Shown here piece by piece: positions 13,297 through 22,056 of a stretch of DNA of 23,573 nt. The stretch covers positions 1 through 23,573 of the forward strand of contig JBGAHT010000046.1 of the NCBI GenBank assembly GCA_044226035.1. The letters run 5' to 3'. Every line of letters begins with the position of its first letter. The stretch's first letter is position 1. The notes below the pieces were generated by a model. It worked only from the letters and a program-made list of their open reading frames with translations. It had not been told where the DNA came from and did no database searches. The position numbers and the translations under genes are program-made. This stretch comes from Pseudoluteimonas sp044226035. GTDB lineage: Bacteria; Pseudomonadota; Gammaproteobacteria; Xanthomonadales; Xanthomonadaceae.

Positions 13297-14094
13297 TCAG
13301 CCGTGGCGGCGCAGGCGGCGCGCGGCCAGCAACAGGAACGCGGCGGTGAACCCGGCCAGCGCCAGCAGGTGCGACGCCACGCCGCCATGCTGCGTGCCCA
13401 CCGCGACCTGCATCAGCGCGTTGAGGTGATAGCTCGGCCACGCCGGCGCGATGCTGCCCAGGGCCTTGGGCAGCATCGACAGCGGCAGCCACAACCCGGA
13501 CAGGAACGCCATCGGCAGGTACACCAGGTTGACCATGCCCGGCGCGGCCTGGCCCTTGACCAGGGTGCCGACCAGCAGGCCCAGCGCGCAGAACGGCAGC
13601 ACGCCGAACGTGCCGGTTGCGAGCATGGCGACGACCTGCGCGGCGGCGAGCGGCACGTGCGCGGCGAACAGGCCCAGCGACAACAGCAGCGCCATCACCA
13701 TCGCCGCCATCAACATGGCCATCGCCATCTTGCCGAGCAGGTAGGCCAGCGGCGGCATCGGCAGCGCGCGCTTCAGGGTCAGCAGGCCGTTCTCGCGTTC
13801 CGCGCCGAGCGACACGCCGAAGCCGAACAACCCGGGCCCCATCACGCCGAAGGCGGCGTACGAGGCGAGCAGGTAGCGCTGCGCCCCGGCGTTGCCGTGG
13901 TTCAGCACCACGCCGAACATCAGGTAGAACACGCTGGAGAACGCGAGCATCGGCACGATGAAGCCGGGGTTGCGCAGGTAGCGCAGGATCTCGCTGCGCG
14001 CTTCCTGCAGGTAGGCGTTGAACACGCGTGCGCGCGGCATCGCGCTCGCCAGCGGGCGCTCGGACAGGATCGAGAGGTCGATGCGGGCGTTCAT
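13297..14094 (-). CDS. ABC-2 type transporter permease
   Basis: A 265-residue membrane protein with about six helices, starting after a roughly 45-residue cytoplasmic N-terminus (ILRYLRNPGFIVPMLAFSSVFYLMF). The central motif GFGVSLGAERENGLLTLKRALPM matches the ABC-2 permease ERE.GTL.-type coupling region, which contacts the ATPase. The last helix is followed by RRLRRHG. It should form the membrane channel with the ATPase encoded immediately upstream; the genes overlap by one base (TGATG at 14096-14092). The substrate is unknown. Members found next to DesKR-like pairs often take part in drug or lipid-stress responses. Confidence 0.9.
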   Translation of the reverse strand: MNARIDLSILSERPLASAMPRARVFNAYLQEARSEILRYLRNPGFIVPMLAFSSVFYLMFGVVLNHGNAGAQRYLLASYAAFGVMGPGLFGFGVSLGAERENGLLTLKRALPMPPLAYLLGKMAMAMLMAAMVMALLLSLGLFAAHVPLAAAQVVAMLATGTFGVLPFCALGLLVGTLVKGQAAPGMVNLVYLPMAFLSGLWLPLSMLPKALGSIAPAWPSYHLNALMQVAVGTQHGGVASHLLALAGFTAAFLLLAARRLRRHG

Positions 14095-15014
14095 CAGGCG
14101 GCTTCCTGCAGTTCCGCGACCCGATCGTCGCGGGTGATTTCGGTGAAGGCTTCGGCCAGCCCGGCGGCGCGCACTTCCAGCGCGGACAGGCCCGCGTCGT
14201 GCGCGAGCAGGCGGCGCACCAGCGCTTCCACCTGCTCGGTGGACAGGCACAGGCGTTCGCCGTCGACGCGCGCCTCGGCCACTTCCGGCCACGCCGCGAC
14301 CTCGGCCAGCGGCAGGCGCGTCGAGCACCACACGCGCTTGAGCGCGATCCGCGCGCGCAGCGCGTCCACGCTGCCTTCGCTGACGATCCTGCCGCGCGCC
14401 ATTACGCACACGCGATCGGCCAGCGCCTCGGCTTCCTCCAGGTAATGGGTGGTGAGCACCACCGAATTGCCTTCGTCGACCAGTCGCCGGATCGCCCGCC
14501 ACAGCGCCTGCCGCGCCTCGATGTCCATGCCGACGGTGGGTTCGTCGAGGAACAGCAGGCGCGGGTTGCCGCACAGCGCGAGCGCGAACTGCACGCGGCG
14601 CTGCTGGCCGCCGGAGAGCTTCCCGTACGGGCGTTGCAGCAGGTCGGCGACGCCGGCGAGTTCCGCGCTTTCGGCCACGCCGCGCGGCGACGGGTAATAG
14701 CTCGCGGCCAGGCGGATCAACTCGCCCACGCGCAAGGTGGCCGGCAGTTGCGCGTCCTGCAGCATCACCCCGATGTGGCGGCGCGCCTCGATCCGCTGCG
14801 GATCCATGCCGAACAGCTCGACCTCGCCGGCATCGGCGCGGACCAGGCCGAGCAGCAGGCCGATCGCGGTGGTCTTGCCGGCGCCGTTCGGGCCGAGCAG
14901 GGCCAGCAGTTCGCCGCCGCGCAGGCTGAGGTCGATGCCGTCCAGCGCGCGCAACGCGCCGTACGATTTGCTTGCGCCGCGCAAATGCGCGATCGCGCCG
15001 TCCCGGTCCGCCAT
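14094..15014 (-). CDS. ABC transporter ATP-binding protein (ABC-2/CcmA type)
   Basis: A 306-residue ATPase. Walker A is GPNGAGKTT (residues 41-49), the Q loop is Q86, and the signature is LSGGQQ (133-138). Walker B is LLFLDE (153-158) and the switch histidine is H190. About 100 residues follow the core, a regulatory tail common in exporters of the DrrA/CcmA group. It energises the ABC-2 permease encoded next. It is the first gene of a four-gene run with the permease, kinase and regulator. A GAGGGCGGCGAC stretch just before the ATG at 15014 contains the likely ribosome binding site. Its promoter must lie in the 196 bp shared with the divergent adaptor gene, near a TGAC-N4-GTCA dyad. Confidence 0.94.
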   Translation of the reverse strand: MADRDGAIAHLRGASKSYGALRALDGIDLSLRGGELLALLGPNGAGKTTAIGLLLGLVRADAGEVELFGMDPQRIEARRHIGVMLQDAQLPATLRVGELIRLAASYYPSPRGVAESAELAGVADLLQRPYGKLSGGQQRRVQFALALCGNPRLLFLDEPTVGMDIEARQALWRAIRRLVDEGNSVVLTTHYLEEAEALADRVCVMARGRIVSEGSVDALRARIALKRVWCSTRLPLAEVAAWPEVAEARVDGERLCLSTEQVEALVRRLLAHDAGLSALEVRAAGLAEAFTEITRDDRVAELQEAA

Positions 15015-15094
15015 GTCGCCGCCCTCGCTGGTGATGGCCGCAGCTTGGGCGCGCGCGCCGCGATCGGGCAGCGCCGGCGATCAGGCATCGCGCA

Positions 15095-15106
15095 TGACAA
15101 ACGTCA
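15095..15106. promoter_or_regulatory. TGAC-N4-GTCA dyad between divergent ABC operons
   Basis: A perfect 4+4 bp inverted repeat around AAAC sits near the middle of the 196-bp shared upstream region. The minus-strand half contains TTGTCA (15100-15095), similar to a -35 hexamer, though no good -10 follows. Response regulators of the NarL/DesR group bind short dyads of this kind, making it the best candidate operator for the neighbouring regulator. Specificity is not shown. Confidence 0.35.
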
Positions 15107-15210
15107 GGTGATCGTGGCAGGGTTCGCGCCTAGGCTATGCCGGCGGCGGCGATTTGGCCCCGCGGCGCGAACCGGTCACACTTCCTCGCGACTTCCCCCT
15201 ACCGCGACTG

Positions 15211-16476
15211 ATGAACACCAACGCCGACCTGCTGAAATCGCTGAAGATCGACCGCAGCGCCCCGCCGCCGCCTTCGCGCAAGGGCCTGTGGATCGGGCTC
15301 GGCGTGGCCGCGGCCGTATTGCTGCTCGCGGTCGCCGGCTGGCTGCTGTTCGCGCGCGGCAAGGCGACCGAGGTGCAGGTCGCGCCGGTAACGGCGATTG
15401 GCGGCGGCAACGGCGGCGCGGCCTCGGTGCTCGACGCCACCGGCTACGTGGTCGCGCGGCGCATGGCCACGGTCTCGGCCAAGATCACCGGCAAGGTGCG
15501 CGACATCCGCATCGAGGAAGGCCAGCACGTGGCGGAGAACGAGGTCATCGCCACGCTCGACCCGGTCGACGCCGACCAGCAGCTCGCGCTCGCCCGCGCG
15601 CAGGCCGCCGCCGCGCGCAGCCAGGCCGATGCGACCGCGGCGCAACTGCGCGACGCCGAGGCCAACGCCGCGCGGCTGTCGGCGCTGGCGCCGCAGCAGC
15701 TGGTGTCCAAGGCGCAGCGCGACCAGGCCATCGCCCAGCGCGACGCGCTGCGCGCGCAGCTCGCCAGCGCGCGCAACAACGCGCGCGCCGCGGAGGATTC
15801 GCTGCGCATCGCCGAGCAGGGCGTGGACAACACCATCATCCGCGCGCCGTTCGCCGGCGTGGTGATCGCGAAAGCCGCGCAACCGGGCGAAATCGTCTCG
15901 CCGTTCTCCGCCGGCGGCGGCTTCACCCGCACCGGCATCGGCACCATCGTCGACATGGATTCGCTGGAAGTGCAGGTGGACGTGGGCGAGGCCTACATCG
16001 GCCGGGTGCAGCCGGGCATGCCGACCGAGGCGACGTTGAACGCGTATCCGGACTGGAAGATCCCGGGCAAGGTGATCGCGATCATCCCCACCGCCGACCG
16101 CGGCAAGGCCACGGTGACGGTGCGCGTCGCGCTCGATTCGCGCGATCCGCGCATCGTCCCGGACATGGGCGTGCGCGTGAGCTTCCTCGAGAAGGCCGCG
16201 CCGCAGCAACCCAGGCAGAAGCCCGGCGTGCTCGCCCCGGCCGCGGCCATCGTGCAGCGCGGCGGCGGCGACGTCGCGTTCGTGGTCGATGGCGAACGCG
16301 TGCAGCAGCGCAAGCTGCAGCTGGGCCGCACCCTCGGCGACGACCGCGAAGTGCTCGACGGCCTGTCCGCCGGCGACCAGGTGGTGCTCGATCCGCCGGA
16401 GAAGCTCGCCGACGGCGCGAAGGTGAAGGTCGCGCCGGCGAGCGATGCGGACTCAGCTAGCGAGGACAACGAATGA
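15211..16476 (+). CDS. Periplasmic adaptor (membrane fusion) protein of a MacAB-like ABC exporter
   Basis: A 421-residue HlyD/MacA-type adaptor. A single N-terminal membrane anchor (about residues 30-51, LWIGLGVAAAVLLLAVAGWLL) is followed by the first half of the lipoyl/barrel region. An alanine-rich alpha-helical hairpin spans about 125-200 (LARAQAAAARSQADATAAQL; LRAQLASARNNARAAEDSL), and the barrel resumes at TIIRAPFAGVVIAKAAQPGEIV. The beta-barrel and membrane-proximal domains fill the rest. It should link the inner-membrane permeases to a TolC-like outer membrane channel, which is not encoded here. The ATG at 15211 was chosen over 15154 because the extra residues are Arg/Pro-rich and lie in the promoter region. 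The ATPase gene is 168 bp downstream, across a repeat cluster. Confidence 0.92.
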   Translation: MNTNADLLKSLKIDRSAPPPPSRKGLWIGLGVAAAVLLLAVAGWLLFARGKATEVQVAPVTAIGGGNGGAASVLDATGYVVARRMATVSAKITGKVRDIRIEEGQHVAENEVIATLDPVDADQQLALARAQAAAARSQADATAAQLRDAEANAARLSALAPQQLVSKAQRDQAIAQRDALRAQLASARNNARAAEDSLRIAEQGVDNTIIRAPFAGVVIAKAAQPGEIVSPFSAGGGFTRTGIGTIVDMDSLEVQVDVGEAYIGRVQPGMPTEATLNAYPDWKIPGKVIAIIPTADRGKATVTVRVALDSRDPRIVPDMGVRVSFLEKAAPQQPRQKPGVLAPAAAIVQRGGGDVAFVVDGERVQQRKLQLGRTLGDDREVLDGLSAGDQVVLDPPEKLADGAKVKVAPASDADSASEDNE

Positions 16477-16479
16477 ATC

Positions 16480-16620
16480 CCTTCTCCCCGCTTGCGGGGA
16501 GAAGGTGCCCGCAGGGCGGATGAGGGGCATCGCGCAATGAGCGCCCCCACCCGGCTTCGCCACCCTCTCCCCGCAGGCGGGGAGAGGGGAAAACATGTCC
16601 TCTCCCACAAGGGGAGAGGG
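16480..16620. repeat. Cluster of three palindromes between adaptor and ATPase genes
   Basis: Three hairpins occur in a row: CCTTCTCCCCG with CGGGGAGAAGG (16480-16505), CCCTCTCCCCG with CGGGGAGAGGG (16563-16588), and CCTCTCCC with GGGAGAGG (16599-16619). About 55 bp of less structured sequence separates the first two. They belong to the CCCTCTCCC family. They lie within an operon and so may act on mRNA stability or relative expression. Confidence 0.85.
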
Positions 16621-16644
16621 AACGGAAACAAAGCGAGGAATGTC

Positions 16645-17334
<690 letters not shown>

Positions 17335-17342
17335 TGTTTTCA

Positions 17343-17447
17343 CCTCCCCTTTCGCGCAGCGAAGGGGGAGGCCGGGAAGGGGTGTTTTCGCCGCAGCACT
17401 GCAAACAAGCACCCCTCCCCAACCCTCCCCTGCTTCGCAAGGGAGGG
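17343..17447. repeat. Palindrome cluster between ATPase and first permease genes
   Basis: A 13-bp hairpin with one G-T wobble (CCTCCCCTTTCGC with GCGAAGGGGGAGG, 17343-17371, loop GCA) is followed by a second hairpin (CCCTCCC with GGGAGGG, 17423-17447). A longer-range pairing GGGGTG/CACCCC is possible between them. It is a second repeat cluster in the same operon, of a related but distinct family. Confidence 0.82.
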
Positions 17448-17470
17448 GGCGAACAGGAAGAGGAATCGAG

Positions 17471-18631
17471 ATGAAATACCTGCACCTGATCTGGGCCGCG
17501 CTGTTCCGCAGCAAGACCCGCACGCTGCTCACCCTGATGTCGGTGGTCGCCGCGTTCCTGCTGTTCGGCATGCTCGACTCGGTGCGCGTGGCGTTCAACA
17601 CCGGCGGCAACCTGGCCGGCTCGAAGCGCCTGGTGGTCGCCTCGCGGCTGTCGATCACGCAGATGCTGCCCTACAGCCTGCTCTCGCAGATCGAGGCGGT
17701 GCCCGGGGTGCAGCGCGTCGCCTACGCGGCGTGGTTCGGCGGCATCTACCGCGACCCGAAGAACTTCTTCCCCAACTTCAGCGTCAGCCCGAACTACTTC
17801 GACATGTACCCGGAGTACGTGCTGCCCGCGGCGCAGAAGGCCGCGTTCGCCGCCGACCGCACCGGCGCGATCGTCGGCGAGTCGCTGGCCAAGCGCAACG
17901 GCTGGAAACTCGGCGACACGGTGCCGCTGCAGGCGACCATCTTCCCGCAGAAGGACGGCAGCAACGCCTGGCCGCTGAAGATCGACGGCATCTTCACGGT
18001 CAAGGACGCCAAGCGCCGCGGCGAGGAGAACCAGCTCTGGTTCCACTGGAAGTATTTCGACGAAGCCAACCAGTACGTCAACGGCCGCGTCGGCTGGTAC
18101 ATGGTCGAACTCGCGGACATGAACCAGGCCGACCGCGTGGCGCAGGCGATCGACGCGATCAGCGCGAACTCCGACCACGAGACCAAGACCCAGACCGAAC
18201 AGGCGTTCAACCAGGCCTTCGCCAAGCAGTTCGCCGACATCGGCCTGATCGTCACCGCGATCATGGGCGCGGTGTTCTTCACCCTGCTGCTGCTGACCGG
18301 CAACACCATGGCGCAGGCGGTGCGCGAGCGCATCCCCGAGCTCGCGGTGCTCAAGACCATCGGCTTCAGCAACCGCAGCGTGCTGTGGCTGGTGCTGGCC
18401 GAATCGATGCTGCTGGTCGCATTGGGCGGGTTGATCGGCCTTGCCTTGGCCGCTGCGCTGATGCCGATGGTCAGCGCGATGAGCGGCGGCATGATCCAGC
18501 TGCCCACCGTGCTGCCGCAGACCTGGCTGCTCGGGCTGGGGCTGATGCTGCTGATCGGCGCGGTGGTCGGCGCCTTGCCGGCGCTGCGCGCGATGCGCCT
18601 GAACATCGTCGACGCGCTGGCCGGACGTTGA
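17471..18631 (+). CDS. FtsX-like ABC transporter permease 1
   Basis: A 386-residue permease with MacB-type topology. One N-terminal helix (about residues 18-38, TLLTLMSVVAAFLLFGMLDSV) precedes a large periplasmic MacB_PCD-like domain (about 40-255). Three C-terminal helices of the FtsX domain follow (IGLIVTAIMGAVFFTLLLLTG; LVLAESMLLVALGGLIGLALA; LLGLGLMLLIGAVVGALPAL). It should pair with the second permease and use the upstream ATPase. AGGAAGAGGA just before ATG 17471 is a strong ribosome binding site. The gap to the next gene is 10 bp. The ERIPELAVLKTIGF sequence is the conserved ATPase-coupling region. Substrate is unknown. Confidence 0.94.
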   Translation: MKYLHLIWAALFRSKTRTLLTLMSVVAAFLLFGMLDSVRVAFNTGGNLAGSKRLVVASRLSITQMLPYSLLSQIEAVPGVQRVAYAAWFGGIYRDPKNFFPNFSVSPNYFDMYPEYVLPAAQKAAFAADRTGAIVGESLAKRNGWKLGDTVPLQATIFPQKDGSNAWPLKIDGIFTVKDAKRRGEENQLWFHWKYFDEANQYVNGRVGWYMVELADMNQADRVAQAIDAISANSDHETKTQTEQAFNQAFAKQFADIGLIVTAIMGAVFFTLLLLTGNTMAQAVRERIPELAVLKTIGFSNRSVLWLVLAESMLLVALGGLIGLALAAALMPMVSAMSGGMIQLPTVLPQTWLLGLGLMLLIGAVVGALPALRAMRLNIVDALAGR

Positions 18632-18641
18632 GGGAACCCAC

Positions 18642-19949
18642 ATGAAGAACTTTCTGGTCAACTTCGGCATCGTCCTCGTCCTCGCGATCGCGCTCGGCGT
18701 CTGGATCGTGCTGCCGTGGTACCTCGTGCTCGCCATCGCGGTGCTGCTCGCGCTGTGGCTGCTGCTGACCCGCGGCGGACGCCTCGCATTGGCCGCGGCC
18801 AAGGTCGGCATCGCCGGCCTGCCGCAGCGCTGGGGCGCGTCCAGCGTGATCGTGGTCGGCATCGCCGGCGTGGTCGGCGTGCTGGTCGCGATGCTGGCGA
18901 TGGGCGCCGGCTTCGCGCAGACGCTCAAGCAGACCGGCAGCGCCGACACCGCGATTATCCTGCGCGGCGGCTCGCAGGCCGAAACCAATTCGGTCATCAC
19001 CCGCGACCAGGTGCCGCTGATTTCCGCGCTCGACGGCATCGCCCGCGGCGGCGACGGCAAGCCGCTGGTGTCGCCCGAGCTCTCGCAGGTGGTGAACCTG
19101 CCGAGCAAGAGCGACGGCACCGATGCGAACGCGCAGATCCGCGGCGTCGGCGCGGAAGGCTGGGCGCTGCGCCCGCAGGTGAAGATCGTGCAGGGCCGCA
19201 AGTTCGCGCCCGGCCTGCGCGAGCTGGTCGTCGGCCAGGGCGCGATGCGCCAGTTCCGCGGCATCGAGGTCGGCAAGAGCGTGATGTTCGCGAACCAGCA
19301 GTGGACCGTGGTCGGCGAATTCGCCTCCGGCGATTCGCACGATTCCGAACTCTGGGCCGACGCCGACACGCTGGCCTCGACCTACAACCGCCAGGCGTTC
19401 CAATCCGTCACCGTGAAGCTCGCCGGCAAGGACGGCTTCCGCAAGCTCAAGGCCGCGCTCGCCGGCGACCCGCGGCTCAAGCTCGACGTGCTCACCACCC
19501 ACGACTACTACGCCAAGCAGTCGGAAGGGCTGGAGAAGCTGATCAAGGTCCTGGGCACGGTGATCGGCGCGATCATGGCGATCGGCGCGGTGTTCGGCGC
19601 GCTCAACACCATGTACGCCGCGGTCGCCGGCCGCGCGCGCGAAATCGCGACCTTGCGCGCACTGGGTTTCCGCGGCCTGCCGGTGGTGGTCGCGGTGATG
19701 CTGGAAACCATGCTGCTGGCGCTGCTCGGCGGCCTGCTCGGCGCGGGCATCGCGTGGCTGCTGTTCAACGGCTACGAGGTGAGCACGCTGGGCAGCAACT
19801 TCAGCCAGGTGGTGTTCCAGTTCCGCGTGTCGCCGGAGCTGCTGTGGAGCGGGTTGAAGTGGGCGCTGGGCATCGGCCTGGTCGGCGGGTTGTTCCCCGC
19901 GCTGCGCGCGGCGCGGTTGCCGGTGACGGTGGCGTTGCGGGCGGCGTGA
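18642..19949 (+). CDS. FtsX-like ABC transporter permease 2 with extra N-terminal helices
   Basis: A 435-residue permease. The usual MacB-type first helix (SSVIVVGIAGVVGVLVAMLAM, about residues 67-87) is preceded by about 50 extra residues containing two further hydrophobic segments (FGIVLVLAIALGVWIVLPWY and LVLAIAVLLALWLLL). A periplasmic domain (about 90-285) and three FtsX helices follow, with the coupling motif GRAREIATLRALGFRGLP. With permease 1 and the shared ATPase it probably forms a heterodimeric MacB-like core. The start follows AGGGAACCCAC at suitable spacing. The stop overlaps an in-frame GTG that is the best start for the hydrolase gene, suggesting co-transcription. Confidence 0.93.
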   Translation: MKNFLVNFGIVLVLAIALGVWIVLPWYLVLAIAVLLALWLLLTRGGRLALAAAKVGIAGLPQRWGASSVIVVGIAGVVGVLVAMLAMGAGFAQTLKQTGSADTAIILRGGSQAETNSVITRDQVPLISALDGIARGGDGKPLVSPELSQVVNLPSKSDGTDANAQIRGVGAEGWALRPQVKIVQGRKFAPGLRELVVGQGAMRQFRGIEVGKSVMFANQQWTVVGEFASGDSHDSELWADADTLASTYNRQAFQSVTVKLAGKDGFRKLKAALAGDPRLKLDVLTTHDYYAKQSEGLEKLIKVLGTVIGAIMAIGAVFGALNTMYAAVAGRAREIATLRALGFRGLPVVVAVMLETMLLALLGGLLGAGIAWLLFNGYEVSTLGSNFSQVVFQFRVSPELLWSGLKWALGIGLVGGLFPALRAARLPVTVALRAA

Positions 19950-21031
19950 ACCCGCTGCTCTTGTGGGAGCGACGGAAGTCGCGACGAGATACGCGCCATC
20001 GTGAATGGCGCTTCGTCGCGGCGGCGATGATCGCGCTCATGGCCAGCGGTTGCGTTTCGCTGGTGAAGGAAATCACCCAGCCGCACACGCAGGATTCCGC
20101 ATCGCGCAAAACCGTCGAGCGCATCGAACGCGAAAGCCTGCATCTTGAAACGCAATCGATGCGCGCGCGTAACGGCAATCGCATCGCGTACCGCCTGCTG
20201 CCGGCCGCCGACTACCACCTCGCCTACGCGTATTCCCGCCAGCCGCATTCCTTCAAAACGAACTTCTCGTGGAAGGAACCAACGCCGGTCGCGGCTCGGG
20301 GCAGCATCGTGTTCCTGCACGGATGGGCCGAAAACCACAGCATGATGCTGCTGTGGGCGCTGGCGATGGCACGCCACGGTTACCAGGGCGTGCTGCCGGA
20401 CCTGCGCAACTTCGGTGAATCCGACCGGGCGCCGGTCGGATTCGGACCGCGCGAGGCCGAGGACATCGTCGACCTGCTTCGCGCCCTGCAGTCGCACGGG
20501 CATTTGCAGCGACCGGTCTATGTGTTCGGCGTTTCCTATGGTGCCACCGTGGCGATCAACGCCGCATCGCAGGCACCGGAACTGGTCGATGGCGTGGTGG
20601 CGATGGAACCGTTCGTGGACGCGGAATCCGCGATCCGAGGTTTCGTCGCAGATGTGCGCGAACCGTCGCATGGCCTCAAGGGGCGGTTGTTTTCCGCCTA
20701 TGCGCGGCACGCCTTCGATGACGCGCGCGTCGACGCAGCGATCGTGGAATCCGGCAGGCGGCTAGATCTCGATCTGCGCAATACCGGCATCGCTGCACCA
20801 TTGCGCGACAACCGGGTTTGCACTCTGCTGCTGCAAGGCGGCGAGGACGAGTTCTTCCAACCGCAGGCGTTGCGTGCCTTCTCGGATGCGCCACGGGTGC
20901 GCTACCTGGAAATGCCGGGCGAAACCCACCTCACTTTGCCGCTGCGGATCGACCTGCTCGCCGAGCCATTGTCTCGGTGGCTGCCGCAAGCACGGGATTG
21001 CCCCATGTTCGCGGTGCCTGCCTCGCGTTGA
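19946..21031 (+). CDS. Lipoprotein-like alpha/beta hydrolase
   Basis: A serine hydrolase of 361 residues if started at GTG 19946 (GTGA overlap with the permease stop). Catalytic S197 lies in GVSYG, D301 follows LLLQGGE, and H328 lies in GETHL; HGWAENHS supplies the oxyanion region. The product is probably an esterase or peptidase-like envelope enzyme, substrate unknown. The N-terminus reads as a lipoprotein signal: Arg-rich n-region, FVAAAMIALMASG, then C36. The ATG at 20027 would leave only eight residues before that Cys and no charged n-region, so a start further upstream is favoured; a TTG at 19961 is also possible. The n-region is encoded by a REP-like repeat. GC is lower (about 60%) than in the neighbouring transport genes. 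It ends facing rarD across a REP-like palindrome. Confidence 0.85.
   Translation: MNPLLLWERRKSRRDTRHREWRFVAAAMIALMASGCVSLVKEITQPHTQDSASRKTVERIERESLHLETQSMRARNGNRIAYRLLPAADYHLAYAYSRQPHSFKTNFSWKEPTPVAARGSIVFLHGWAENHSMMLLWALAMARHGYQGVLPDLRNFGESDRAPVGFGPREAEDIVDLLRALQSHGHLQRPVYVFGVSYGATVAINAASQAPELVDGVVAMEPFVDAESAIRGFVADVREPSHGLKGRLFSAYARHAFDDARVDAAIVESGRRLDLDLRNTGIAAPLRDNRVCTLLLQGGEDEFFQPQALRAFSDAPRVRYLEMPGETHLTLPLRIDLLAEPLSRWLPQARDCPMFAVPASR
19980..20020 (+). repeat. REP-like nested hairpin in the hydrolase start region
   Basis: The outer stem CGCGACGA (19980-19987) pairs with TCGTCGCG (20013-20020). The inner stem GCGCCAT (19993-19999) pairs with ATGGCGC (20005-20011) over a 5-nt loop. TTGTGGGAGCGACGGAAGTC just before it is typical of REP-type units, including a GCGAC-GGAA-GTCGC hairpin. 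It ends 6 bases before ATG 20027. Confidence 0.75.
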
Positions 21032-21059
21032 TGCGCGGCGTGACGACGCATCTGCCCTT

Positions 21060-21123
21060 GTAGGAGCGGACCAGGCCGCGATGCTGTTCGCGGTCTTCCG
21101 GTCGCGCCCAAGTGCGCTCCTAC
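21060..21123. repeat. REP-like inverted repeat, GTAGGAGCG family, between convergent genes
   Basis: Two 22-bp arms (21060-21081 and 21102-21123) begin GTAGGAGCG and end CGCTCCTAC, pairing with about four mismatches over a 20-nt loop. It is the same family as 11366-11432, and again lies between convergent transcription units, where it may form the 3' end of both mRNAs. Confidence 0.82.
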
Positions 21124-21138
21124 AGGCTGCTGCGCACC

Positions 21139-22056
21139 TCAGTTCGCGGCGTTCGCCACGACACGCCGCGCCCGCAACACGCCATCGCCCGCGAACAGCA
21201 GCAGCGCGATCCAGATGAACACGAAGCCGACCGCGCGGTCGCGGTCGAAGGGTTCGCGGAACACCAGCACCCCGGCGAGGAACTGCAGCGTCGGCGCGAT
21301 GTACTGCAGCACGCCGACCGTTGACAGCGGCACCCGGCGCACCGCGTAGGCGAAACCGATCAGCGGCAACGCGGTCAGCAGGCCGGCCAGGACCAGCAGC
21401 GCATCGAGCGCCAGGCCGTAGCCGTGCTGCAGCGACAGGAAACCGCCCTGCCCGCGCGCTTCGATCCAGCCCAGCGCGGCCAGCGCCGGCAGCAGCAGGT
21501 AGCCGCCCTCGATCGCGAGCCCGGGCAGCGCTTCCACGTGCACCAGCTTGCGGATCAGCCCGTACAGCGCGAACGACCCGGCCAACGCCAGCGCGATCCA
21601 CGGCGGCTGGCCGAAACGCAGCGTCAGCCACAGCACGCCGACGCCGGCGATCGCCACCGAAATCCATTGCACCGGGCGCAGGCGCTCGCGCAGGAACAGC
21701 ACGCCGATCACCACGTTGAGCAGCGGGTTGATGAAGTAGCCGAGGCTGGTCTCGACCACGTGCCCGGCGTTCACCGCCCAGATGTACAGGCCCCAGTTGA
21801 AGCCGATCAGCAGGCCGCTCGCGAGCAGCCACTTGCCCACGCCCGGCCGCGACAGCGTCGCGCGCAGCCAGCCGAGTCCGCCGCGCCAACACAGCAGGCC
21901 GCCGACCATCAGCGTGCTCCACACGATCCGGTGCAGCAGGATCTGCAGCGACGGCACCGCGCGCAGCGCATGCCAGTACAGCGGCATCAGCCCCCACAGC
22001 ACGAAGGCGAACACCGCGGCCCACACGCCGCGGCGCCGGTCGGCGACGTCGCTCAC
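21139..22056 (-). CDS. rarD: RarD, EamA-family (DMT superfamily) transporter
   Basis: A 305-residue protein with ten predicted membrane helices in two EamA repeats. The opening GVWAAVFAFVLWGLMPLYWHAL and the following LLHRIVWS and NWGLYIWAVNAGHVVETSLGYFINPL stretches are characteristic of RarD. The name comes from an E. coli chloramphenicol-sensitivity locus; the substrate is not established, and drug or metabolite efflux is an inference. It starts at GTG 22056, overlapping the upstream transporter's stop (GTGA), so the two are probably translated together. The frame extends far upstream, but only because it is open antisense-free sequence over the neighbouring gene. Confidence 0.93.
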   Translation of the reverse strand: MSDVADRRRGVWAAVFAFVLWGLMPLYWHALRAVPSLQILLHRIVWSTLMVGGLLCWRGGLGWLRATLSRPGVGKWLLASGLLIGFNWGLYIWAVNAGHVVETSLGYFINPLLNVVIGVLFLRERLRPVQWISVAIAGVGVLWLTLRFGQPPWIALALAGSFALYGLIRKLVHVEALPGLAIEGGYLLLPALAALGWIEARGQGGFLSLQHGYGLALDALLVLAGLLTALPLIGFAYAVRRVPLSTVGVLQYIAPTLQFLAGVLVFREPFDRDRAVGFVFIWIALLLFAGDGVLRARRVVANAAN

